From an uncultured Oscillospiraceae bacterium (GTDB taxonomy: Bacteria > Bacillota > Clostridia > Oscillospirales > Acutalibacteraceae): a stretch of DNA of 64,000 bases. Each line of letters starts with the position of its first letter. Position 1 is the first letter of the stretch. The stretch covers positions 1-64,000 of the forward strand of contig URGJ01000002.1 of the NCBI GenBank assembly GCA_900547445.1, given 5' to 3'. Below the pieces are notes generated by a model. It saw nothing but the letters and a program-made list of their open reading frames with translations. It was not told the DNA's origin and made no database searches. Shown piece by piece: positions 6,807-14,050 of the stretch. Both the position numbers and the translations under genes were made by a program.

Positions 6807-7518
6807 AATTATTTCCCCCTGATTGTAATTTTTTATTAAGAATATTTTTATATGCCGTACCGTATTTTGAAAATGAGGCAGGATATATTTTAAGACGTGA
6901 AAGCATTTCCGCCGTCCAAAGCGGCATAGCACCCGCGGTTTTAATTTCCATTAAATACATACCGTCGGGCAAAATCAATTCGCCGTAAATACCGTTTTTT
7001 AAATCAAGTTCGGTATCGCGGAAAAGAATATCGCTGTCAAATGTCAGCCGCACGTTAGGGTCTTTTTCATCGTAAAAAGCTAGACGTCGGTAAAAAATAC
7101 CGACCGACGGCAAAAGTGTGCCGTAATAGGCTTTGAAATAATCTATTTCACTTTTAATCTGCGACGGCTTTACAGCGGTTTCGTCCCCGTTCATATAGGA
7201 AATACCGCTCTGATAAGAGGTTAAGACGCGTCGCTTATATACAATTCCCTTGTACTTCTTTTTAAGCTCCAAAAAGCAGTCCGATCCGCCCTTTGGAATT
7301 CCGTAGGAGCGAAGCCTTAGCTTCTCCTTGTAGACGGGTTTTTCGATTGAGGCTCTTATAATACGCTTGTCAGGCGTATCGTAATAAATACTGCAAACAT
7401 CGCTTTGCCCGAATTTGTCCGGTATTGTTCTGCTTTTTATCTCACCGAGGACCGAGGAATATTGCTTTTTGCTTAAAATGTATTTATTTTCGTATCTTTT
7501 GAAAATTGTCTGAAACAT
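6799..7518 (-). CDS. VTC domain-containing protein (polyphosphate polymerase fold)
   Basis: The 239-residue protein starts MFQTIFKRYENKYILS and shows the tunnel-fold features of the VTC domain: ExKY near the start, KEKLRLRSYG (basic strand), CFLELKKKYKGIVYKRR, and LMEIKTAG towards the end. In yeast Vtc4 this domain makes polyphosphate from nucleotide triphosphate; the bacterial homologues are generally found with DUF4956 and CotH or beta-helix proteins and have not been assigned a reaction. GAGGTGAAA precedes the ATG at 7518. First gene of the operon. Confidence 0.85.
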   Translation of the reverse strand: MFQTIFKRYENKYILSKKQYSSVLGEIKSRTIPDKFGQSDVCSIYYDTPDKRIIRASIEKPVYKEKLRLRSYGIPKGGSDCFLELKKKYKGIVYKRRVLTSYQSGISYMNGDETAVKPSQIKSEIDYFKAYYGTLLPSVGIFYRRLAFYDEKDPNVRLTFDSDILFRDTELDLKNGIYGELILPDGMYLMEIKTAGAMPLWTAEMLSRLKIYPASFSKYGTAYKNILNKKLQSGGNNCA

Positions 7519-7646
7519 TCTTTTCACCTCTGTGATTAAAATGTAGCATATCAATTTCATACCTCTGTGAACGGTTTTTAAACAAGTTTAACGGAAATTT
7601 AACATAATTAACCATTCGACAATTTTCGTTTTTTTATTATAAAAGG

Positions 7647-7675
7647 TTGACATAATCGCGGCGTAAATATATAAT
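7647..7675 (+). promoter_or_regulatory. Consensus sigma-A promoter for the dockerin glucosaminidase
   Basis: TTGACA (7647-7652) and TATAAT (7670-7675) are separated by exactly 17 bp, a perfect match to the vegetative consensus. Transcription should begin near 7682, giving a leader of about 40 bases before the ATG at 7722. Confidence 0.85.
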
Positions 7676-7721
7676 TAATATGTATATTGTTTTTTGTCTC
7701 AAAAAAATAAGGAGAAGAAAA

Positions 7722-9440
7722 ATGAACAAAATTTGCAGAATGACCTGCATCTTTTTATCTGTAATAATAATGCTTTCGGCAGCTTTCGACACTACCTTTG
7801 GGGTATCTGCCGCTAATGTCGCGTATTATCTTGATGACTATGATGTCAATATCCACGAGGACGCGTCCACAAGCAGTAAAAGCCTCGGCAAGCTTTCTTA
7901 TGTATGGCTTACTAAAAACGGAGAAAAAAAGGGAACAGACGGCTATGTGTGGTTTAATGTCACATACGGCGATATTACGGGCTATATTCGCAGTGATTTT
8001 ATAAAAGAAATTACTGTACAGACAGATACAAGCTTTGAAGCACAGCTCGCCGCCTTTCCGGAAAGCTATAGGAGCTACCTGCGCGAGCTTCATGCGGTTT
8101 ATCCAAACTGGAAATTTTACGCCGATAATATTAATATGACCCTTGATAAGGCGGTCTCGCTTGAGCTTGTAAGAAAGGTCACCGACCTGAAAAGTCTTTC
8201 ATGGCGTTCAATGGACTTAGGCTCATACGACTGGGGCGACGGGGACACGGGAAAATGGGTTTCGTTGGAAAAAGGCCGTTGGTATTATGTGTCGCGCGAG
8301 GTAATAAAATATTATATGGACCCGCGCAATTTTCTGAATGCAAGTTATATCTACATTTTTATGCAGCAGAATTACGATCCCGTGCGCCAGACCGAGGAGG
8401 GGCTTCGCAAGGTAATAAGCGGAACCTTTCTTGAAAAGGGCTATGGCGGCGAGAATGACGCATATGTAAAGGATATTATGGCGGCGGCGAGCTCGTCTAA
8501 GGTAAATCCGTATATTCTTGCGGGAACGATAATTCAGGAGCAGGGCGTAAACGGTACTTCGGATCTTATTTCGGGTAATTATTCGGGCTATGAGGGTTAC
8601 TACAATTTCTTTAATATCAGCGCAAACGGCGAAAATCCCACCCTTAACGGGCTTAAATACGCTAAAGACAAAGGCTGGAATACACGCTCTAAGGCTATAG
8701 CCGGGGGCGCGCAGTTTTGCGGAAACAGCTATGTAAGCACGGGGCAGAATACATATTTTTATATGAATTACAATATTAAAGAACCGGACAGAATCTGGCA
8801 TCAGTATGCAACAGCGGTACATGACTCCGCCTCTAAGGGATATAATGTTTCAAAAACCTATGCAGATTTAAAAACGGCTGAGCTTGATTTTCTTATACCT
8901 GTTTATAAAGATATGCCTTCGTCTGTATCGGAAATTCCGCCTAAAAATGACAAGCTTAATAATTACTATTTTAATTCAATTTCGGTTTCCGGGCTGACCC
9001 CTTCCTTTGACAGGTTTACATACAGCTACGACCTAAAGGTATCCGGAGATACGACGGTAAGTATCACCGTCCCGAGCGGAGCCTCCTACACCGGTGCGGC
9101 GAATTATAAACTTAAAAAGGGAAGCAACAGAATTACGCTTTCGGTTAAATCACAGACAGGATATACAAACGGCTATGTTATAGATGTTGAGGCGGACAAA
9201 GACTGCGTACTTTATGTGGATACGAGCGGAAAGACTCCTGCCGTTATATGCGGCGATACAAACGACGACGGCAAAATAAACGGCAGAGATTTGGCAAATG
9301 TCCAAATGCACATACTTGGCGTGAAGCTCCTCTCGGGCAACGGCTTTTCGGGCGGTGATACAAACGGAGACGGTAAAATTAACGGGAGAGATCTGGCAAA
9401 CGTCCAAATGCACATTTTGGGAGTAAAACTGCTGGGCTGA
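7722..9440 (+). CDS. Secreted SH3b / glucosaminidase cell-wall hydrolase with C-terminal dockerin
   Basis: The 572-residue protein has a signal peptide (residues 1-30), a bacterial SH3 domain (about 35-95: NIHEDAS...GDITGYIRSDF), a glucosaminidase/lysozyme-type domain (about 110-400, with ILAGTIIQEQGVNGTSDLISG holding the likely catalytic Glu), a cadherin-like beta-sandwich (about 420-500) and a type I dockerin at the end: two calcium loops, GDTNDDGKINGRDL and GDTNGDGKINGRDL, each followed by ANVQMHILGVKLL. It should cut peptidoglycan glycan chains while held to a cohesin. GGAGAAGAAAAATG sets the start; a 14-codon upstream extension lacks a ribosome site. The next gene encodes a cohesin. Confidence 0.88.
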   Translation: MNKICRMTCIFLSVIIMLSAAFDTTFGVSAANVAYYLDDYDVNIHEDASTSSKSLGKLSYVWLTKNGEKKGTDGYVWFNVTYGDITGYIRSDFIKEITVQTDTSFEAQLAAFPESYRSYLRELHAVYPNWKFYADNINMTLDKAVSLELVRKVTDLKSLSWRSMDLGSYDWGDGDTGKWVSLEKGRWYYVSREVIKYYMDPRNFLNASYIYIFMQQNYDPVRQTEEGLRKVISGTFLEKGYGGENDAYVKDIMAAASSSKVNPYILAGTIIQEQGVNGTSDLISGNYSGYEGYYNFFNISANGENPTLNGLKYAKDKGWNTRSKAIAGGAQFCGNSYVSTGQNTYFYMNYNIKEPDRIWHQYATAVHDSASKGYNVSKTYADLKTAELDFLIPVYKDMPSSVSEIPPKNDKLNNYYFNSISVSGLTPSFDRFTYSYDLKVSGDTTVSITVPSGASYTGAANYKLKKGSNRITLSVKSQTGYTNGYVIDVEADKDCVLYVDTSGKTPAVICGDTNDDGKINGRDLANVQMHILGVKLLSGNGFSGGDTNGDGKINGRDLANVQMHILGVKLLG

Positions 9441-9502
9441 CGGATTTTACCGTAACGGGTTCGGCTTTTTAATTTAAAATGAAACGGAGACATATACATA
9501 TT

Positions 9503-11011
9503 ATGAACGGTATAATTAAAAAACTAACCGCGTCGGCGGTATCCGCAGCACTGATTTTCTGCTGCTTTGTTTTCACAGCGTTTGCCGCTGCGAAAACCAC
9601 GATTGCTTTCAGCAGCAGTAAGCCTAAGGTGAACGACGCTGTTACGGTTACTGTAACTGTAAGCGGAAGTCAAGCGATGTACAGTACGGTATTTAGCGTA
9701 AGCTATAATCCCGAGGTACTTCGCTTTGAAAGCGGAGACAGCGCCTCGGGCGGAGCGGGAATGGTAAAGGTAGCGGGCTTACCGAGTGGGGCTTCAAAAC
9801 AGTCTTATTCGCTTAAATTTACAGCTATCGCTGCCGGCTCATCCTCAATTCAGGCATCAGGCGCGGCGTATTATGAAAATACCGAGGATTCGATAGGCGC
9901 TTCTGCCACCCTTACCGTTTTGGACGCCGCTAAATCGGATAATGCAAATTTAAAATCCCTTTCCTTAAGCAAGGGAACGCTGTCACCTAAATTTTCAGCT
10001 TCAAAAACCTCTTATACCGCCACGGTTGCAAAAAGCGTTACAGAGGTTAAGATATACGCGACCGCGCAGGACAGCGGCGCCAAGGTCGCCATATCGGGAG
10101 AGTCGGCGCTTAAGGAGGGCAAAAACACCCGCACCGTAACGGTTACCGCACCCTCGGGAGCGCAGAAAACCTATACAATAACGATAACCCGCTCGGAGGA
10201 AGACACTGCCTCCTCTGAGCCCGATCAGTCCTCAGAGCCCGAGGTGAACCCATATGAAACAACGCTGGACGGCACGACATACACTGTACTAAACGATATT
10301 TCAGGAATAACTCTGCCGACAGGCTTTTCTTCTGAAAAGGCTGAATATAACGGTTCAGAGGTCGATGTGGCTAAGGACAAGGACAATAATTACACTCTGT
10401 ATTACTTAAAATCTGCCGGCGGAGGAAACCCCGAGCCTTATGTCTTAAGTGAGAACAGCAATACCTTTGAAAGGCTGCAATACGCTGTTTTTGGAGATAA
10501 AACGTATATTTTTGCTGAAACTCCGGAGGATGAAACAGCGCCCGACGGATATTACGAAACCGCCGTTAAAATAGGAGATTTCAGCGTGAAGGCGTTTGCC
10601 GCAAACGATACGGAGCTTACTGATTTTTATTATGTATATTGCTTCTATGAAAACGGTTTCAGGATGTATCGCTATGACTCAAGAGAAAATGTCATTCAAA
10701 GGTCGCCGGAGTTTAAGCTGACGTCTGTCGGCGCGGAAAAACTGCCTGACAGCGCGGGATTATCACAGCGCTTTGCCTCACTTTCCGCTAATGCAAAAGT
10801 AATCGTAATTGGTTTGCTTATTGCGGCTGTCGGCGCGGTTGCGCTTATCGTTCTTTTAATTCTCAAGCTTATTAGTTCAAGAAAAATGCCTTATGACAGC
10901 GATGAAGAAGAGGATGTAATGTTCAAGCCTACTTTTGACGAGGTTTCTGATGAAAGCGGAAATGTGTATTCCGAAGAAAAATCAGAAGACGATAAAAATA
11001 ACCGACAGTAA
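9503..11011 (+). CDS. Membrane-anchored cohesin-domain protein
   Basis: The 502-residue product has a signal peptide (to about residue 30, ending AFAAAKT), then a cohesin-like domain (about 30-140: VNDAVTVTVTVSG...MYSTVFSVSYNPEVLRFESG...YSLKFTAIAAGSSSIQ), a cadherin-like beta-sandwich (about 145-230, NANLKSLSLSKGTLSPKFSASKTSY), an acidic linker (SSEPDQSSEPE), an unassigned domain, one transmembrane helix (VIVIGLLIAAVGAVALIVLL) and an acidic cytosolic tail. This is the layout of a single-cohesin surface anchor. ATG 9503 is favoured over 9479 since GGAGA lies 12 bases upstream of it. Gap to the dockerin gene is about 60 bases with no terminator, so they are probably co-transcribed. Confidence 0.8.
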   Translation: MNGIIKKLTASAVSAALIFCCFVFTAFAAAKTTIAFSSSKPKVNDAVTVTVTVSGSQAMYSTVFSVSYNPEVLRFESGDSASGGAGMVKVAGLPSGASKQSYSLKFTAIAAGSSSIQASGAAYYENTEDSIGASATLTVLDAAKSDNANLKSLSLSKGTLSPKFSASKTSYTATVAKSVTEVKIYATAQDSGAKVAISGESALKEGKNTRTVTVTAPSGAQKTYTITITRSEEDTASSEPDQSSEPEVNPYETTLDGTTYTVLNDISGITLPTGFSSEKAEYNGSEVDVAKDKDNNYTLYYLKSAGGGNPEPYVLSENSNTFERLQYAVFGDKTYIFAETPEDETAPDGYYETAVKIGDFSVKAFAANDTELTDFYYVYCFYENGFRMYRYDSRENVIQRSPEFKLTSVGAEKLPDSAGLSQRFASLSANAKVIVIGLLIAAVGAVALIVLLILKLISSRKMPYDSDEEEDVMFKPTFDEVSDESGNVYSEEKSEDDKNNRQ

Positions 11012-11067
11012 AAAAGTGCTGACTTTACACAATAACGTATAAAATTAAAAACCTAATATTTTTATGA

Positions 11068-11096
11068 AAAAAGCTCGGCTGTTGCCGAGCTTTTTC
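11068..11096 (+). terminator. Rho-independent terminator after the cohesin gene
   Basis: AAAGCTCGGC (11070-11079) pairs with 11084-11093 around a TGTT loop, ending in a T run. It closes the dockerin/cohesin unit and, with A residues on its other side, can also act for minus-strand transcripts. Confidence 0.85.
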
Positions 11097-11140
11097 CATA
11101 GGCTGAACCGATCCGAAACCGGGCGGTTTTGCTTTTGCAA

Positions 11141-11278
11141 TCAGAAGTTATTATTGTTATTATTGTTATTCTTGTTCTGATTATTATTCTGGTTGTTCTT
11201 ATTCTGATTGTTGTTCTGATTGTTCTTATTCTGGTTCTGATTGTTCTGGTTATTCTTGTTCTGGTTATTGTTTTCCAT
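11141..11278 (-). CDS. Asn/Gln-rich microprotein (45 residues)
   Basis: On the minus strand ATG at 11276-11278 opens a 45-codon frame made only of Asn, Gln and Lys apart from the first two residues and the final Phe: it begins MENNNQNKNNQNNQ and ends in eight Asn and Phe. A good ribosome site (GGGGTGAT) precedes it. About two thirds of residues are Asn. Such small N/Q/K-rich proteins occur in Clostridia without known function and are often missed by gene finders. It stands alone between the terminator at 11070 and tatD, probably read through from the tatD operon's opposite end. The ribosome site and clean frame favour translation. Confidence 0.6.
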   Translation of the reverse strand: MENNNQNKNNQNNQNQNKNNQNNNQNKNNQNNNQNKNNNNNNNNF

Positions 11279-11331
11279 TAAAATCACCCCGCTTTCAACC
11301 TGTATTGTTTGCTGAAATGGGGTGAAATATA

Positions 11332-12117
11332 CTATATTTTAAATAATTTTTCCGCGTTTTTCCTTGCCGAAGTGAGCACCTGTTCAACCGTGGTGTTTCT
11401 GATTTCGGCGATTTTTTTTGCGGTAAAAAAAATCATTGCCGAATGGTTTATTTCCCCGCGGTAGGGAACGGGGGTTAAATAGGGTGCGTCGGTTTCAAGC
11501 AGAAGTCGATCCTCGGGCAGCATCTCAACCACCCCAGGGAGCTTTCGCGCGTTTTTAAAGGTAATAACGCCGCCAATTCCTATATACATACCTATATTAA
11601 GTATTTCCCTTGCCATCTCACAACTGCCTGAAAAGCTATGAACAACACCCTTTGGACGGTGCTTTTTTAGAAGCTCGAGCGTGTCGGCGTGCGCCTCACG
11701 GTCGTGGACGATAACGGGGAGATTAAGCCTGTTCGCGAGAATTAACTGTTCCTCAAAAATGGCTTTCTGCTTCTCCTTATTGTCGGAAACCCAGTAGTAA
11801 TCAAGCCCGATTTCGCCTATCGCAACGCATTTTTTATGCCGTGACAGAGCCTCGATTTCCGAAACCGTACCGCCGCCGATATTTTCGGGGTGAACGCCGA
11901 CCGCGGCATAAATATAGCTGTATTTTTCCGCAAACTCAAGCGCTTTTTTTGAAGACTCGGTATCGCATCCGCAGTTAATTACCCCGCAAACGCCGTGACG
12001 GGGCAGATCCTCTAAAAGCTCATCTCGGATTCCGTCAAATTTTTTATCGTCATAGTGGGCGTGGCTGTCAAAAATAATCGGTTTTTTAAGCTGATATTCC
12101 TCTAAAAAATCTATCAT
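11332..12117 (-). CDS. tatD: TatD family metal-dependent hydrolase (DNase)
   Basis: The 261-residue TIM-barrel amidohydrolase-type enzyme carries the TatD metal ligands in order: FDSHAHYD, GEIGLDYYW, VIVHDREAH, VHSFSGS and ETDAPYLTP. TatD proteins are Mg-dependent 3'-5' DNases/RNases linked to DNA repair and quality control. Its ATG overlaps the metG stop as ATGA, so it is translationally coupled; metG-tatD is a widespread Firmicutes gene order. Confidence 0.93.
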   Translation of the reverse strand: MIDFLEEYQLKKPIIFDSHAHYDDKKFDGIRDELLEDLPRHGVCGVINCGCDTESSKKALEFAEKYSYIYAAVGVHPENIGGGTVSEIEALSRHKKCVAIGEIGLDYYWVSDNKEKQKAIFEEQLILANRLNLPVIVHDREAHADTLELLKKHRPKGVVHSFSGSCEMAREILNIGMYIGIGGVITFKNARKLPGVVEMLPEDRLLLETDAPYLTPVPYRGEINHSAMIFFTAKKIAEIRNTTVEQVLTSARKNAEKLFKI

Positions 12118-14039
12118 CTTATTTTACTTCCCGCAGGAACATTGTCTATAAACAACACTTTAACATCGCCGTCGGCACAGTCGGCGGCTAAAATCATACC
12201 GTTTGACTCGACGCCGCAAAGCTTCGCGGGCTTTAAGTTAGCCACAACGATTACGGTGTGACCGATAAGCTCCTCGGGTGTGTAATATTTCGCAATGCCC
12301 GACGCAACTATTCTGTCCTTACCGCTGCCGTCGTCAAGGGTAAGCTTTAAAAGCTTTTTCGCTTTAGGAATAGGCTCGCAGGCGGTGATTTTTGCAGCTC
12401 TGAGTTCAACCTTTGCAAAATCCTCTATTCCGATTTGGGCGATGGAAACAACATTTTCGGCTTTCTCTTCCGCCTTTGCTTTTTCCTCCTGCTCGGCGGC
12501 GATTTCGGCAAGCACCTTTTCCGAATCAAGCCGCGCGAAAAGCGGGGAGGGCGTGCCTACGGAATACTCGGTTACAGCGCCGAATGTAAGGGTTTTATCG
12601 TTACAGCATAGCTGTGCTTCAATGGATTTTGCGCTGTCGGGGATAACGGGGGAGAGCATAATCCCGATAAGGCGGATACATTCGAGCAGATTGTAAAGCA
12701 CCTTACTGAGCTCCGCGTGGCGGCTTTCATCCTTTGCGAGCGCCCAGGGGGCGGTTTCGTCGATGTATTTGTTACAGCGCTTTGCAAGGCTCATTACCGC
12801 GTCGCAGGCGTCGGCATTGTGATATGAGTCCATAAGCTCATAATATTTTTCAATTGTCTCCTTGGCGGTCTTAATAAGGTCTTTGTCACAGTCCTCGGTG
12901 TTTTCGCCCGCTGTTACCTTGCCGTCAAAGTATTTATTCGTCATCGCGACCGAGCGGTTTACAAGGTTTCCGAGGGTGTTCGCAAGGTCGGAATTGTACT
13001 TTGAAATAAAGCTTTCATAGGTTATTGTGCCGTCCTGAGCGTAGGGCATTTCAGAAAGGAGGTAGTACCTCACCGCGTCAATGCCGAAGCGCTTTGCCAT
13101 ATCGTCGGCGTAGATAACATTACCGCGCGATTTGGACATTTTGTCTTCACCGACCAAAAGCCACGGGTGACCCAAAACCTGCTTTGGCAGGGGAAGTCCC
13201 AGCGCCATTAATATGATAGGCCAGTAAATTGTATGGAAGCGCACAATATCCTTGCCGATAACATGCAGGTCTGCGGGCCAGAGCTTGTCAAACTGCACGC
13301 TCGAGCCGTCGGGGTCGTAGCCTACACCCGTAATATAGTTTGAAAGTGCGTCAAGCCACACATAGACAACGTGCTTGTCGTCAAACGGAACGGGTATGCC
13401 CCACTTAAAGGAGGTGCGCGAAACGCAAAGGTCCGAAAGTCCGGGCTTTAAGAAGTTGTTTATCATCTCGTTTTTGCGGGATTCGGGTTTTATAAAATCA
13501 GGATTCTGTTCATAGTATTCGAGTAGTCTTTCCTGATATTTGCTAAGCTTTAAAAAGTAAGCCTCCTCCTTTGCGTCCACAACCTCTCTGCCGCAGTCGG
13601 GGCATTTGCCGTCAACTAACTGCGACGGAGTGAAAAAGGACTCGCAGGGAACGCAGTACTTGCCCTCATAATGACCTTTGTAAATATCCCCTTGGTCGTA
13701 GAGCTTTTTAAATATTTTCTGTATAACCTTTTCGTGGTAATCGTCGGTCGTGCGGATAAACTTGTCATAGCTTGTGTTAAGACTGTCCCACACAGCTCGG
13801 ATTTCACCCGAAATCTTATCAACGTATTCTTTCGGTGTAATACCCTCAGACTTGGCAATTTCCTCAATCTTCTGTCCGTGCTCGTCAGAACCCGTCATCA
13901 GATATACGTCAAAGCCCATCATACGCTTGTAGCGTGCTATCATGTCCGCTAACACTATATCGTATGCGTTGCCGATGTGCGGCTTGCGGGAGGTATAGGC
14001 AATCGCGGTGGTGATGTAAAACTTTTTCTTTTGTGACAT
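12114..14039 (-). CDS. metG: Methionyl-tRNA synthetase
   Basis: The 641-residue class I synthetase charges tRNA-Met. Visible signatures are PHIGN (HIGH motif, near residue 20), a Cys-rich zinc region (CVPCESFF ... CPDCGRE, about 128-150), KMSKSRGN (near residue 300) and the C-terminal tRNA-binding OB domain (IEDFAKVELRAAKI onward, about 540-641) that is typical of dimeric Firmicutes enzymes. GGAGG eight bases before the ATG at 14039 supports the start. Only 11 bases separate it from the upstream membrane protein gene. No T-box leader is present. Confidence 0.96.
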   Translation of the reverse strand: MSQKKKFYITTAIAYTSRKPHIGNAYDIVLADMIARYKRMMGFDVYLMTGSDEHGQKIEEIAKSEGITPKEYVDKISGEIRAVWDSLNTSYDKFIRTTDDYHEKVIQKIFKKLYDQGDIYKGHYEGKYCVPCESFFTPSQLVDGKCPDCGREVVDAKEEAYFLKLSKYQERLLEYYEQNPDFIKPESRKNEMINNFLKPGLSDLCVSRTSFKWGIPVPFDDKHVVYVWLDALSNYITGVGYDPDGSSVQFDKLWPADLHVIGKDIVRFHTIYWPIILMALGLPLPKQVLGHPWLLVGEDKMSKSRGNVIYADDMAKRFGIDAVRYYLLSEMPYAQDGTITYESFISKYNSDLANTLGNLVNRSVAMTNKYFDGKVTAGENTEDCDKDLIKTAKETIEKYYELMDSYHNADACDAVMSLAKRCNKYIDETAPWALAKDESRHAELSKVLYNLLECIRLIGIMLSPVIPDSAKSIEAQLCCNDKTLTFGAVTEYSVGTPSPLFARLDSEKVLAEIAAEQEEKAKAEEKAENVVSIAQIGIEDFAKVELRAAKITACEPIPKAKKLLKLTLDDGSGKDRIVASGIAKYYTPEELIGHTVIVVANLKPAKLCGVESNGMILAADCADGDVKVLFIDNVPAGSKIR

Positions 14040-14050
14040 AATTATTCCTC

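Noticed and set aside
14040..14050. Possible T-box riboswitch for metG
   Set aside because: Only 11 bases separate metG from the upstream gene; there is no room for a leader.
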